A stretch of DNA of 64,000 bases from Devosia soli (GTDB lineage Bacteria; Pseudomonadota; Alphaproteobacteria; Rhizobiales; Devosiaceae), in NCBI RefSeq assembly GCF_000970455.1, contig NZ_LAJG01000024.1, positions 1-64,000 of the forward strand, given 5' to 3'. How positions within the stretch are numbered: position 1 is the first letter of the stretch; every line of letters starts with the position of its first letter. The notes under the pieces are model-generated. The model saw only the letters and a list, made by a program, of their open reading frames with translations. It was not told the DNA's origin and made no database searches. Below, one piece after another: positions 26,083 through 35,167 of this stretch. The position numbers and the translations under genes are program-made.

Positions 26083-26203
26083 AGAACAGGCGGGGTTGGA
26101 TGGGCCGATAAACGGCCCACGGACGCGCCCCGCTCAACAGGAAACGGGACCGGCTGGTTCGCCGCATCGCGCGGCGGACGGGCACCCAGGGGCAGACCCT
26201 TAC

Positions 26204-27211
26204 ATGCTGAACTACGTGCTGCGCAGGATTGCGCTTCTCGTGCCGACCATTATCGGCATTTCCATCTGCGCTTTCGCTTTCGTCCGCGTCTTGCCGGGCG
26301 ACCCAATCCTGGCCATGGCCGGGCAACATGGCGTGACGCCTGAACGCTACGAAATCCTGCGCGAGCAGTTCGGCTACAATCTGCCGATCTGGCAGCAATA
26401 TTTCGATTATCTCTGGAGCGTCATGCAGGGCGATTTCGGCATCTCCCTTGCCACCAAGCGCCCCGTCATCAACGAATTCATGGCGCTCTTTCCGGCAACG
26501 ATGGAGCTCGCATTCGTCGCCCTGCTCTTTTCGGTCATCATCGGCATCCCTGCCGGGATCTTTGCTGCCATCAAGCGCGGCTCGTGGTTCGATCAAGTAA
26601 CCATGGGCGTGGCGCTGACCGGCTACTCCATGCCCATCTTCTGGTGGGGCCTCCTCCTCATTATTTTCTTTTCCGGCTATCTCGGATGGACGCCGGTTTC
26701 GGGCCGCATCGCCCTGACCTTCTTCCTCCGGCCGATTACCGGCTTCATGCTGATCGACACCCTGCTCTACGGCAATTGGCCGGCCTTCGTTTCGGCGCTG
26801 CGCCACCTTATTCTGCCGGCCATCGTCCTCGGCACCATTCCCTTGGCCGTCATCGCGCGCCAAACGCGTTCGGCCATGCTCGAAGTGCTGGGCGAAGACT
26901 ATGTCCGAACGGCACGCGCCAAGGGCATGTCGCCCAATCGCGTCATCAACGTTCATGCCCTGCGCAATGCGCTGATCCCGGTCGTCACGACGATCGGTCT
27001 TCAGGTCGGGCTGCTGCTCGGCGGCGCGATCCTGACCGAAACCATCTTCACTTGGCCTGGCATCGGCAAGTGGATGATCGATTCAATCTCCAAGCGCGAC
27101 TATGTCGTCGTGCAGTCGGGGCTCCTGATCATCGCCCTCATCGTCATGGCGGTGAATCTCATCGTCGATCTTCTTTACGCGCTGATCAATCCGCGCATCC
27201 GGGTGCAGTAA
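26204..27211 (+). CDS. Peptide ABC transporter permease (DppB type)
   Basis: A 335-residue inner-membrane protein with an N-terminal MLNYVLRRIALLVPTIIGIS segment typical of DppB/OppB and about six membrane spans. The coupling EAA-type loop is DYVRTARAKGMSPNRVINVHALRNAL (quoted in part; about 221-246). It pairs with the next gene product. The ATG at 26204 is where family homology begins; the longer frame upstream covers the attenuator region and has no similarity. Confidence 0.88.
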   Translation: MLNYVLRRIALLVPTIIGISICAFAFVRVLPGDPILAMAGQHGVTPERYEILREQFGYNLPIWQQYFDYLWSVMQGDFGISLATKRPVINEFMALFPATMELAFVALLFSVIIGIPAGIFAAIKRGSWFDQVTMGVALTGYSMPIFWWGLLLIIFFSGYLGWTPVSGRIALTFFLRPITGFMLIDTLLYGNWPAFVSALRHLILPAIVLGTIPLAVIARQTRSAMLEVLGEDYVRTARAKGMSPNRVINVHALRNALIPVVTTIGLQVGLLLGGAILTETIFTWPGIGKWMIDSISKRDYVVVQSGLLIIALIVMAVNLIVDLLYALINPRIRVQ

Positions 27212-27212
27212 T

Positions 27213-28112
27213 ATGGCCGCAACCAATCAGACCACCGGCACGACCGCACCCGTCTCGGGCCTGCGCGAATTCTGGTATTATTTCTCCGTCAACCGCGGGG
27301 CCGTCATCGGCCTCACGGTCTTTACCATCCTCGTCTTCGTCGCCATTTTCGCTCCCCTGATCGCGCCGCATCTGCCGGACGTCCAGTATCGCGATGCCCT
27401 CCTCAAGCCCCCGATCTGGGATGCGAACGGGGATCCGCGCTTCATCCTCGGCACTGATCCGGTGGGCCGCGACATTCTCTCCCGCCTCATCCACGGCGCG
27501 CGCTATTCGCTCTTCATCGGCTTCTTCGTCGTCGTCGGCGCGCTCATCGTCGGCGTCTTCCTCGGTGTGCTTGCCGGCTATTTCCGCGGTTGGGTCGATG
27601 CGCTGATCATGCGCATCATGGACGTCATCCTCGCTTTTCCGCCCCTGCTGCTGGCGCTGGTGCTGGTCGCCATTCTCGGACCGGGCCTATTTAACGCGAT
27701 GATCGCCATTGCGCTCGTCTTGCAGCCGCACTTTGCCCGCCTCGTCCGCGCCGCGGTCATGGCCGAGAAGAACCGTGAATATGTCACTGCCGCAAAACTC
27801 TCGGGTGCGGGACACTTCCGGCTGATGATGATCACCATCCTGCCCAACTGCCTCGGGCCGCTGATCGTCCAGGCGACGCTGAGCTTTTCCAATGCCATTC
27901 TCGAAGCCGCAGCGCTCGGCTTTCTCGGCATGGGTGCGCAGCCACCGACGCCGGAATGGGGCACCATGCTCGCCACGGCCCGCGAGTTCATCCTCAAGGC
28001 GCCATGGGTTGTCACCTTCCCCGGCCTTGCCATCCTGATCACGGTTCTCGCGATCAATCTGATCGGCGACGGCCTGCGCGACGCGCTCGACCCCAAGCTC
28101 AAGCGGAGCTGA
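27213..28112 (+). CDS. Peptide ABC transporter permease (DppC type)
   Basis: A 299-residue membrane protein of the DppC/OppC branch. It has the GTDPVGRDILSRLIHGARYS segment (about 78-97) and the coupling loop NREYVTAAKLSGAGHFRLM (about 187-205). Six membrane spans are expected. It starts one base after the DppB-type gene ends, with the ribosome-binding site inside the preceding frame, consistent with coupled expression. Confidence 0.88.
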   Translation: MAATNQTTGTTAPVSGLREFWYYFSVNRGAVIGLTVFTILVFVAIFAPLIAPHLPDVQYRDALLKPPIWDANGDPRFILGTDPVGRDILSRLIHGARYSLFIGFFVVVGALIVGVFLGVLAGYFRGWVDALIMRIMDVILAFPPLLLALVLVAILGPGLFNAMIAIALVLQPHFARLVRAAVMAEKNREYVTAAKLSGAGHFRLMMITILPNCLGPLIVQATLSFSNAILEAAALGFLGMGAQPPTPEWGTMLATAREFILKAPWVVTFPGLAILITVLAINLIGDGLRDALDPKLKRS

Positions 28113-28117
28113 GACCG

Positions 28118-28963
28118 ATGCCTCTTCTCGAAATCAAGAATCTCACCGTTGCCTTCGATACCTCTGTCGGCCTCTTCAAGGCCGTCGATGGCATCGACGT
28201 CAGTGTCGACGAGCGCGAAGTGCTGGCGATCGTCGGCGAGAGCGGCTCGGGCAAATCCGTGGCCATGCTCGCGACCATGGGCCTGCTTCCCTCGACGGCG
28301 ACCGTCACGGCCGATGTCATGCGCTTTAATGGCCGCGACCTTTTGATGATGTCGGACGGCGAGAAGCGCAAGATCATCGGCAAGGATATTGCCATGATCT
28401 TTCAGGAGCCGATCGCGAGCCTTAATCCGTGCTTCACCGTCGGCTTCCAGATCGGGGAAGTGCTCGAAAAGCATCTTGGCCTCCGCGGCCGCGCAGCGCG
28501 GGACCGCTCGATCGAACTGCTCCAGCAGGTCGGCATCCGCGACGCTGCAGACAAGCTCAAGGCTTTTCCCCATCAGATGTCCGGCGGCCAATCGCAGCGC
28601 GTCATGATCGCCATGGCCATCGCCTGCAATCCCAAGCTTCTGATCGCCGACGAGCCGACCACCGCGCTCGACGTGACCATCCAGAAGCAAATCCTCGATC
28701 TTCTGGTCACGCTCCAGGAAAAGACCGGCATGGGCCTGATCATGATCACCCACGACATGGGCGTCGTGGCTGAAACCGCTGACCGCGTCATCGTGCAATA
28801 CAAGGGGAAGAAGATGGAGGAAGCCGATGTGCTCTCCCTCTTCGAAAATCCGCAGTCCAACTATACGCGCGCCCTGCTTTCGGCCCTGCCCGAAAATGCC
28901 ACGAGCGATCGCCTGCCGACGGTGTCCGACATGCTCTTCACCGCCGCGCCGGGAGTTTCGTGA
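28118..28963 (+). CDS. Peptide ABC transporter ATP-binding protein (DppD type, short form)
   Basis: A 281-residue ABC ATPase with Walker A GESGSGKS, signature [19 protein letters not shown] and Walker [13 protein letters not shown]. Standard DppD/OppD proteins run 320-330 residues and end with a cysteine-bearing oligo-HPY extension; this one stops after [13 protein letters not shown] and lacks it. GCGGAG lies about nine bases before the ATG at 28118. It overlaps the next gene by one base. Confidence 0.88.
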   Translation: MPLLEIKNLTVAFDTSVGLFKAVDGIDVSVDEREVLAIVGESGSGKSVAMLATMGLLPSTATVTADVMRFNGRDLLMMSDGEKRKIIGKDIAMIFQEPIASLNPCFTVGFQIGEVLEKHLGLRGRAARDRSIELLQQVGIRDAADKLKAFPHQMSGGQSQRVMIAMAIACNPKLLIADEPTTALDVTIQKQILDLLVTLQEKTGMGLIMITHDMGVVAETADRVIVQYKGKKMEEADVLSLFENPQSNYTRALLSALPENATSDRLPTVSDMLFTAAPGVS

Positions 28964-29799
28964 TGACCACACCCGTCCTCGAAGTCCGCAATCTCAAGCG
29001 CGACTACGTCACCGCCGGCGGCTTCCTGCGCCCGGCCAAGGTCCTCCATGCCGTCAAGGGCGTGAGTTTCACCCTCGAAAAGGGCAAGACGCTTGCCGTC
29101 GTCGGTGAAAGCGGCTGCGGCAAGTCCACCCTGGCGCGGATGATCACCCTGATCGACGAACCGACCGCCGGCGAAATCCTGATCGACGGCATTCCGGCCA
29201 GTGCGGCCCATGTCACCAAGGAACTTCGCCAGAAGGTACAAATCGTTTTTCAGAACCCCTATGGTTCGCTCAATCCTCGCCAAAAGATCGGCGATGTGCT
29301 CGCCGAACCCCTCCTTCTCAACACCGACATGTCCGCCAGTGATCGGCGCGACAAGGCCATGGCCATGCTGACCAAGGTCGGCCTCCAGCCCGAGCACTTC
29401 AATCGCTACCCGCACATGTTCTCAGGCGGCCAGCGCCAACGCATCGCCATTGCCCGCGCTCTGATGCTCAATCCGAGTTTTCTCGTCCTCGACGAACCAG
29501 TTTCCGCGCTCGACCTTTCGGTGCAGGCGCAGATCCTGAACCTTCTCAAAGACCTGCAGGACGAGTTCGGGCTCACCTATGTCTTCATAAGCCACGACCT
29601 TTCGGTCGTGCGCTACATCGCCGATGAAGTCATGGTTATGTACTTTGGCGACGTCGTCGAGCACGGCAGCCGGGACGCGGTTTTTACCAACCCGCAGCAC
29701 GACTACACCAAGACTCTTTTTGCCGCGACGCCCAAGGCCGATGTCGAACACATCCGCGCCCGCATCGCCGCCAAAAAGGCCGCCACAATTCGCGCATAA
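28963..29799 (+). CDS. Peptide ABC transporter ATP-binding protein (DppF type, short form)
   Basis: A 278-residue ABC ATPase with Walker A GESGCGKST, signature FSGGQRQRIAIARALMLNP and Walker B FLVLDEPVSALD. Like its partner it lacks the C-terminal oligo-HPY/cysteine extension. The ATG at 28963 has GGGAG eight bases upstream; a GTG directly before it (28960) is an alternative. Last gene of the five-gene importer operon, followed by a GC-rich hairpin at 29810-29832. Confidence 0.88.
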   Translation: MTTPVLEVRNLKRDYVTAGGFLRPAKVLHAVKGVSFTLEKGKTLAVVGESGCGKSTLARMITLIDEPTAGEILIDGIPASAAHVTKELRQKVQIVFQNPYGSLNPRQKIGDVLAEPLLLNTDMSASDRRDKAMAMLTKVGLQPEHFNRYPHMFSGGQRQRIAIARALMLNPSFLVLDEPVSALDLSVQAQILNLLKDLQDEFGLTYVFISHDLSVVRYIADEVMVMYFGDVVEHGSRDAVFTNPQHDYTKTLFAATPKADVEHIRARIAAKKAATIRA

Positions 29800-29809
29800 T
29801 TTGCTACGC

Positions 29810-29832
29810 GGCCGGAGCCAAGCGCTCCGGCC
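29810..29832 (+). terminator. Terminator-like hairpin after the peptide importer operon
   Basis: GGCCGGAGC-CAAGC-GCTCCGGCC is a perfect nine-base-pair stem starting 11 bases past the last stop codon. There is no T-run afterwards, and the next plus-strand gene begins 15 bases later, so termination may be partial. Confidence 0.5.
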
Positions 29833-29846
29833 GGCGTTGTGCGTCT

Positions 29847-30851
29847 ATGCCAACCCGCATCGAAGAACTTCGCAGCAAACAGCGTGACCGGGGCCGCCGC
29901 GCGACGACGCCGCTGGCGATTCCACGGCGCGGCTGGAAAGACATCATCTATCGGCTGTTTATCGGCTTTAATGCCAATCGCATCCTGCTGACGGCAGCCG
30001 GCGTCACCTACTTCCTGCTGTTCGCGCTTGTTCCGTCGCTCAGTCTTTTCGTCTCGAGCTATGGGCTTCTCAACGACCCTGTCGGCGTCGTCGATCAGCT
30101 TGCGCTCCTTGATGGCGTTGTACCGGCGGGCGGTCTCGACATCATCCGTGAGCAACTGGTCCGCCTCACGAGCCAGGACACGAGTTCGCTCAGCATCGCC
30201 GTTGTGGTGTCTCTCGCAGTCGCCCTCTGGGGTGCCAGCGCCGGGGTCAAGGCGCTGTTCGATGCGATGAACGTCGTTTATGGCGAACAGGAAAAGCGCA
30301 GCTTCATTCGCCTTAATCTTCTGGCGCTCGGGTTTGTGCTCGCGGCCTTGGTCATGCTCGTGCTCATGCTGACCGTTGTGCTTGTCATGCCCGTGCTGCT
30401 CGAATATCTCGCCTTCGGCTCGTTCGAGTGGCTCGTGCGCGTCGGCGCCTATTCGATCATGATGGTCATGCTGCTGATCGCGCTCTCGGCGATCTATCGC
30501 TGGGGCCCCAGCCGCGCCCTTGCCCGCTGGCGCTGGGTTACGCCGGGATGCATCTTTGCCGCCATCGGCATCATGATCATGTCAGCGGGCTTTTCGTGGT
30601 ATGCCGCGAACTTTTCCAATTACAACGCCACCTACGGCTCGCTCGGCGCCTTGATCGGCTTTCTCACCTGGATCTGGCTATCGGTCACCATCGTCATCTT
30701 GGGCGGTGCGCTCAATTCCGAGCTCGAACACCAGACGACGGTCGATTCGACGACCGGCGAACCCGCTCCGATGGGCCAGCGCGGCGCCTTCGTGGCCGAT
30801 ACCGTGGGCGATCGCTGGCCCGCGCATGGCGGAGAAAGCGTCAAAGGCTGA
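29847..30851 (+). CDS. YihY/virulence factor BrkB family membrane protein
   Basis: A 334-residue inner-membrane protein with about six hydrophobic segments between residues 45 and 290. The family was once annotated as ribonuclease BN; that link is no longer accepted and no enzymatic role can be assigned. Family features include GVTYFLLFALVPSLSLFVSS (about 52-71), WGASAGVKALFDAMN (about 131-145) and YNATYGSLGALIGFLTWIWLS near 260-280. The N-terminus is short and basic. It overlaps the convergent oxidoreductase gene by 11 bases. Confidence 0.82.
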   Translation: MPTRIEELRSKQRDRGRRATTPLAIPRRGWKDIIYRLFIGFNANRILLTAAGVTYFLLFALVPSLSLFVSSYGLLNDPVGVVDQLALLDGVVPAGGLDIIREQLVRLTSQDTSSLSIAVVVSLAVALWGASAGVKALFDAMNVVYGEQEKRSFIRLNLLALGFVLAALVMLVLMLTVVLVMPVLLEYLAFGSFEWLVRVGAYSIMMVMLLIALSAIYRWGPSRALARWRWVTPGCIFAAIGIMIMSAGFSWYAANFSNYNATYGSLGALIGFLTWIWLSVTIVILGGALNSELEHQTTVDSTTGEPAPMGQRGAFVADTVGDRWPAHGGESVKG

Positions 30852-31872
30852 TCCGCTCGCCTTCCCGTGACGAGGCGATCAGCGCGTCGATCAGGCGATG
30901 GACGGCCAGCGCCGAACGGCCGGTCGATACCGGTTGGCGCCCGGTTTCGAGGGCATCGACAAAGTCGGCGATCTGAGCCATGTGCCAGTCAAACGGAAAG
31001 GCCATCGGGTCCGCCCCGCCGCCGCTATTGCTGGCCTCGCCGACCTGCTCGTGCCGTCCATCGAACCAGCGCAAATCCAGATTGCCGCCCGCCAGGGTCG
31101 CGCTCGCCTTTTCGAAATTGAGCGTCAGCGTCTCCGCGCCACCGGGAAAGTTCGCCGTCGTCGCCATGAGCGCGCCGACCGCACCGTTTGCAAATTCGAG
31201 CCCGCCGGCAACGAAATCCTCGGTCTCCATGCTGTGAAAGCCAGTCGTTGCCGCGAGCGCCGTCACCGCCTTGACCAGACCCGTAAGGCTCAGCATCAGG
31301 TCGAGCGTATGGATCGCCTGAGTGATCAGCACGCCGCCCCCATCCTGCGCGAACGTTCCGCGTCCGGGCTTATTGTAATAGCCCTCCTGCGGACGCCACC
31401 ACGGCACGACAAGATGCGCCGCAAAAAGCCGGCCCAGCTCGCAGCTCCGCACCTTTTCCTCTAGCGCCTTCGATGCCGCCCGAAACCGGTGCTGGAAGAT
31501 AATGCCGAGCGTGACGCCGGCAGTTTCGCAAATCTCGACGATGCGTTCCGCCGCTTGCGTCGTGCGCTCCACCGGCTTCTCCATCAACACATGCTTTCCA
31601 GCGGCCGCAGCCGCCGCAACCAAAGGTTCGCGTGCATTGGGTGGCGTCAGGATGAGAATGGCGCGGATGGCCGGATCGGCCAGCATGGCCTCAAAACTCT
31701 CTGCGGCCGGAAAACCGTATTCTGCGCAGAACGCTTTGAGCGCAACGGCATCCCGGCGCCAGACGCCGCGCACCGCGATTCGGTCGGACAGCGCTTGCAG
31801 CGCCAGGGCATGCGGCTTCGCAGCCATCCCTGCACCCACTACCCCAATACCGAATTTGTCTTCCTGCGCCAT
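30841..31872 (-). CDS. Gfo/Idh/MocA family oxidoreductase
   Basis: A 343-residue NAD(P)-dependent oxidoreductase. The N-terminal Rossmann fold has IGVVGAGMAAKPHALAL (about 8-24) and the LILTPPNAREPLVAAAAAAG segment, followed by the catalytic MEKPVERT lysine motif. The C-terminal dimerisation domain contains GGGVLITQAIHTLDLML, a region typical of inositol and glucose-fructose oxidoreductase relatives. Such enzymes oxidise or epimerise cyclitols, sugars or their acids; the substrate is unknown. I chose the ATG at 31872, which has GGCAGGGCGGG just upstream, over one six codons earlier. Confidence 0.82.
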   Translation of the reverse strand: MAQEDKFGIGVVGAGMAAKPHALALQALSDRIAVRGVWRRDAVALKAFCAEYGFPAAESFEAMLADPAIRAILILTPPNAREPLVAAAAAAGKHVLMEKPVERTTQAAERIVEICETAGVTLGIIFQHRFRAASKALEEKVRSCELGRLFAAHLVVPWWRPQEGYYNKPGRGTFAQDGGGVLITQAIHTLDLMLSLTGLVKAVTALAATTGFHSMETEDFVAGGLEFANGAVGALMATTANFPGGAETLTLNFEKASATLAGGNLDLRWFDGRHEQVGEASNSGGGADPMAFPFDWHMAQIADFVDALETGRQPVSTGRSALAVHRLIDALIASSREGERISL

Positions 31873-31938
31873 GCCCGCCCTGCCATACAAGATCGTCTTA
31901 GGCAGGGTTTAGCCAATTTTTGGGGGCTTGTCGCTGGC

Positions 31939-34602
31939 TTAACTCGCGTGCCGCCAAGCCTGGCTTTGCAGCAGGCGTTCGAGGCTCTCGCGATCCATGG
32001 GCCGCGCAAAGGCATAGCCCTGGAGAATGTCGCAGCCGAGATCACGCAGGATTTTTGCATGCTCCATGGTCTCGACGCCTTCGGCGACGATTTCGATATC
32101 CATGGACTTGCCGATGTCGACGATCGAAGCAACCAGCCGGCGCTGCGCCGCTTCCTTGATAATCGGATCGACGAGCTGGCGGTCGATCTTTAGCCGCCGC
32201 GGCCGGAGCTTCTGCAGCGATACGATCGAGGCATAGCCGGTGCCGAAATCATCGATCTCGATATCGATGCCCAGCGATTTGATCTGGTCGATGTTCCAGC
32301 CCACTATCCCGTCGCTCTCGTCGAGATAGATCGATTCGACGAGTTCGAAAGCGATCCGGTCGGGCGGAATGTCGAGGTCCTTGAGCGAAGCAAGAAGGCC
32401 TTCGTCGTGGAGACGGCGCTGGGAGACGTTGACCGAAGCGCGCGGCACGCGCAGCCCCATGGCGTCCCACCTCTCGAGATCGGCAATCGCCTGCTTGAGG
32501 ATGATTTGGTCGATAGTGGGAACGACGCTGAGTTCTTCGGCGATTGCCATGAAGACGTCAGGTCCACGCAGGCCGAGCGTCGGGTGTTTCCAGCGGGCCA
32601 ATGCTTCGACGCCGACGACGTCATGGGTCCGGGCATCGAACTGGGGTTGATAGAAGGCAAGGAAGTCGCCACGATCAAGGCTCGTCAGCACATCGTCGGC
32701 AATGCGCTTGGTGTTGATCACTTCTGCCTGGAGCGCCGCCGAGAAGAATTCGTGGCGATTGCGACCGCGGTCCTTGGCGCGATAGAGCGCGATATCGGCA
32801 TTGATCAGCAGCTGCTTGACGTCGATCTCGGGAACCATGGCGGTCGCGATTCCGACGCTGACGCCAAAGCGGCATTCATGGCCTTCAAAGAGCACCGGCT
32901 TGCGCATGGCGTCGACGATCCGGCCGGCAAGCCGCGCCAGGGCCTCTTCGGCTTCGTTATTGTCTGAAAGAACGACGAACTCGTCCCCGCCGATGCGGGC
33001 GACAAAATCGGTCTCGCGGCAGTTTTCGCGCAGAATCCGGCTTGCATGCACCAGCATGGCATCACCCGCAGCGTGACCGAGCGTATCGTTGATCTGCTTG
33101 AAGCGATCAAGATCGATATGCAAAAGCGCGATCGTGCCCGATTGCAGATAGCCGGCGTCGATGCACTTGCGCAGTTTTTCGTCGAGATAGCGCCGGTTAG
33201 GAAGCCCGGTAAGGCTGTCGTGAAGCGCGTTGTGTTCGATACTGACGCGTGCCGCTTCCAGTTCGGCATTGCGCGCTTCGGTCAGAGCCTTGGCGCGCTT
33301 GAGGTCTTCGTTGAGCGCAACGTCGCCGGTAATGTCCCAGTTAACGCCCATGACTCGATCCGGCTCGCCTTCGGCCGAATAGAGTACAGCAATTGACCGG
33401 ATATGCCGGATGATGCCATCGAGCAGGAGGACGCGATAATCGGATTCGTAGCGCCCGCGCGCGATGGAATCCCGGAATTCGCGCTCGGCGCGCGCCTGGT
33501 CGTCCGGATGCACGACCTTTTGCCAATGATCGTGCGTGCGTTCGGAGCCATCTGGCGCCATGCCATAGATTTCGTTGGTGCGGCTGTCCCACACCTCTTC
33601 GCCGGTCTCGAGGTTGAGTTCCCAAAGGCCGACCTTGGAGGTTTCGAGCGCCAGGTTGAGACGCCGCGTTTGCTGGGTCAGGGCCGCCTCGCGGTGGCGG
33701 AGCTGGGCAATGTAGTCGTGCCGCTGGCTGATCATCCGGCCAGCGATCAGAAAGGGCAGGAGGATAAGGCAGGCGGCAAGCACGATGCCGACGCGCAGCA
33801 GCCATTGGGTGTTCTGCCCCGCCATCCACCCTGCCTTGGGAACGGCCGCGATCTGCCAGCTTCCCGTGGGCAAGGTAACGCTTGCGAGCACCGGCTGCCG
33901 GCCGGCAAGGCTTTCGCCATAAAAAAGCTTGCCATGGCCGCCGCGGCTATCGTGGCCGGTGATGGAAATGTCGAGATCGGACACGAAGTCGTCGTAGAGC
34001 CCGCTATCGCGATACAGCCGTTCGACGTCGATCACCGCGGAAACGACACCCCAGAATTTCTTCCAGCCGTCGGTTTCGGTATAGACCGGAAAGCGTCCGA
34101 CAAAACCCCGGCCGCCCTGCACGAGATCGACCGGCCCCGCCAGCACCATCTTGCCGGTGAAGAGCACCTGTTGCACGGCGTCCCATTGCCCGGGCGTCTT
34201 GCGATAATCGAGCCCGATGACCTTCTCGTTCCCCGCAAGCGGATAGGTCATGCGAATGGTAAGGTCAGGCGCCGCCGCGACGGAGCGCAACTGGCTGTCT
34301 TCCTCGAACAGATTGCCGACGAGCGCATCGAAACGCGCCTGGTCCATGTCCGGCTCGGTCGAGATGACGGCAACGAGCCCGCGCACCAATTGAACATTGC
34401 TCGCGACATGGCCCTCGAGCTTGGCGCGGATTACGGAAATCCGGTTTTGGACTTCGGTGCGAACGCGCTCCTGGTTGATGGTTTCGGCCTGGTGGTCGAA
34501 GATCAGCCCGCCGGTGATGACAAGGGCACAGGCCAAAAGCGCCGGTACGAAGCTCGTCCAGCGCCAATCCCTGCTTTTCTGCCGTCTGCTCGTGTCGCCC
34601 AT
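31939..34602 (-). CDS. CHASE-PAS-GGDEF-EAL cyclic-di-GMP signalling protein
   Basis: An 887-residue inner-membrane bifunctional protein. An N-terminal membrane segment (about 16-35) and a second one (about 266-288) bracket a periplasmic CHASE sensor domain. A PAS domain follows (about 315-430), then a short coiled region, GGDEF (538-542 in RIGGDEF, motif intact) and an EAL domain (about 640-880, motif EAL at 666-668 intact). An ELVESIYLDESDG segment and the DDFGTGYAS loop of active phosphodiesterases are present, so both synthesis and hydrolysis of cyclic di-GMP are chemically possible. The third gene after divL and tsaE on this strand, about 145 bases downstream of tsaE. Confidence 0.9.
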   Translation of the reverse strand: MGDTSRRQKSRDWRWTSFVPALLACALVITGGLIFDHQAETINQERVRTEVQNRISVIRAKLEGHVASNVQLVRGLVAVISTEPDMDQARFDALVGNLFEEDSQLRSVAAAPDLTIRMTYPLAGNEKVIGLDYRKTPGQWDAVQQVLFTGKMVLAGPVDLVQGGRGFVGRFPVYTETDGWKKFWGVVSAVIDVERLYRDSGLYDDFVSDLDISITGHDSRGGHGKLFYGESLAGRQPVLASVTLPTGSWQIAAVPKAGWMAGQNTQWLLRVGIVLAACLILLPFLIAGRMISQRHDYIAQLRHREAALTQQTRRLNLALETSKVGLWELNLETGEEVWDSRTNEIYGMAPDGSERTHDHWQKVVHPDDQARAEREFRDSIARGRYESDYRVLLLDGIIRHIRSIAVLYSAEGEPDRVMGVNWDITGDVALNEDLKRAKALTEARNAELEAARVSIEHNALHDSLTGLPNRRYLDEKLRKCIDAGYLQSGTIALLHIDLDRFKQINDTLGHAAGDAMLVHASRILRENCRETDFVARIGGDEFVVLSDNNEAEEALARLAGRIVDAMRKPVLFEGHECRFGVSVGIATAMVPEIDVKQLLINADIALYRAKDRGRNRHEFFSAALQAEVINTKRIADDVLTSLDRGDFLAFYQPQFDARTHDVVGVEALARWKHPTLGLRGPDVFMAIAEELSVVPTIDQIILKQAIADLERWDAMGLRVPRASVNVSQRRLHDEGLLASLKDLDIPPDRIAFELVESIYLDESDGIVGWNIDQIKSLGIDIEIDDFGTGYASIVSLQKLRPRRLKIDRQLVDPIIKEAAQRRLVASIVDIGKSMDIEIVAEGVETMEHAKILRDLGCDILQGYAFARPMDRESLERLLQSQAWRHAS

Positions 34603-34747
34603 GGCCCCAACATGCCGCCAGGCGGGCGCATTTCGGCCCGCATTGGCACTCTAGGCGCGGCCACTTGCCGAGTTGCTTACGAAAAAGCGCAATTCACCAA
34701 ATGGGTAAACAGGCGGCAAACAGATCAATCGGCCTTTAGAGTTCTGC

Positions 34748-35167
34748 TCAGCCCCGGCGAAGCACGAGCTCGCGTCCCATCCCACCCGGGGGAATAGACA
34801 GGGCAATCGTGATAGTCGCCGCGTCTTTCACTTGTTGCGCCCGCTCGGCCCATTCGACGAGAACGATCGCCTCGGGATTATCGAGCAACCCCAGTTCGTC
34901 CGCCTCCGCCGCATCTCCCAAACGGTAGAGATCGGCATGAAGCACGAGGCCGCGCGGCGTGTCGTATGGCTGGATCAGCGAGAAAGTGGGCGATGGAACC
35001 TCAAGACCTGGATCCCCCGCCAGCGCCCGGATCGTCGCGCGGGCCAGTGCCGATTTGCCGGCACCGAGTTCACCTTCAAGGCTGACGATGTCGCCAGGCT
35101 TCAGCAGGGCAGCGAGTTCCTGGCCGAAGCCGATCGTCGCGGCGTCGTCGGCGAGAAACCGCTTCAT
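34748..35167 (-). CDS. tsaE: tRNA threonylcarbamoyladenosine biosynthesis ATPase TsaE
   Basis: A 139-residue P-loop protein of the TsaE/YjeE family. The Walker A motif is GELGAGKSALARA (about 34-46), with VPSPTFSLIQPYDT and LHADLYRL further on. TsaE works with TsaB and TsaD in making t6A37 of ANN-decoding tRNAs. Its start overlaps the stop of the preceding divL-like gene (TAATG), so the two are translationally coupled. Length is slightly below the usual 150-160 residues but no key segment is missing. Confidence 0.9.
   Translation of the reverse strand: MKRFLADDAATIGFGQELAALLKPGDIVSLEGELGAGKSALARATIRALAGDPGLEVPSPTFSLIQPYDTPRGLVLHADLYRLGDAAEADELGLLDNPEAIVLVEWAERAQQVKDAATITIALSIPPGGMGRELVLRRG

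Noticed and set aside
24399..26120. A 573-codon minus-strand open frame opposite the peptide-binding protein gene
   Set aside because: The plus strand carries a complete family-5 binding protein with signal peptide and ribosome-binding site; the antisense frame has no recognisable domain.
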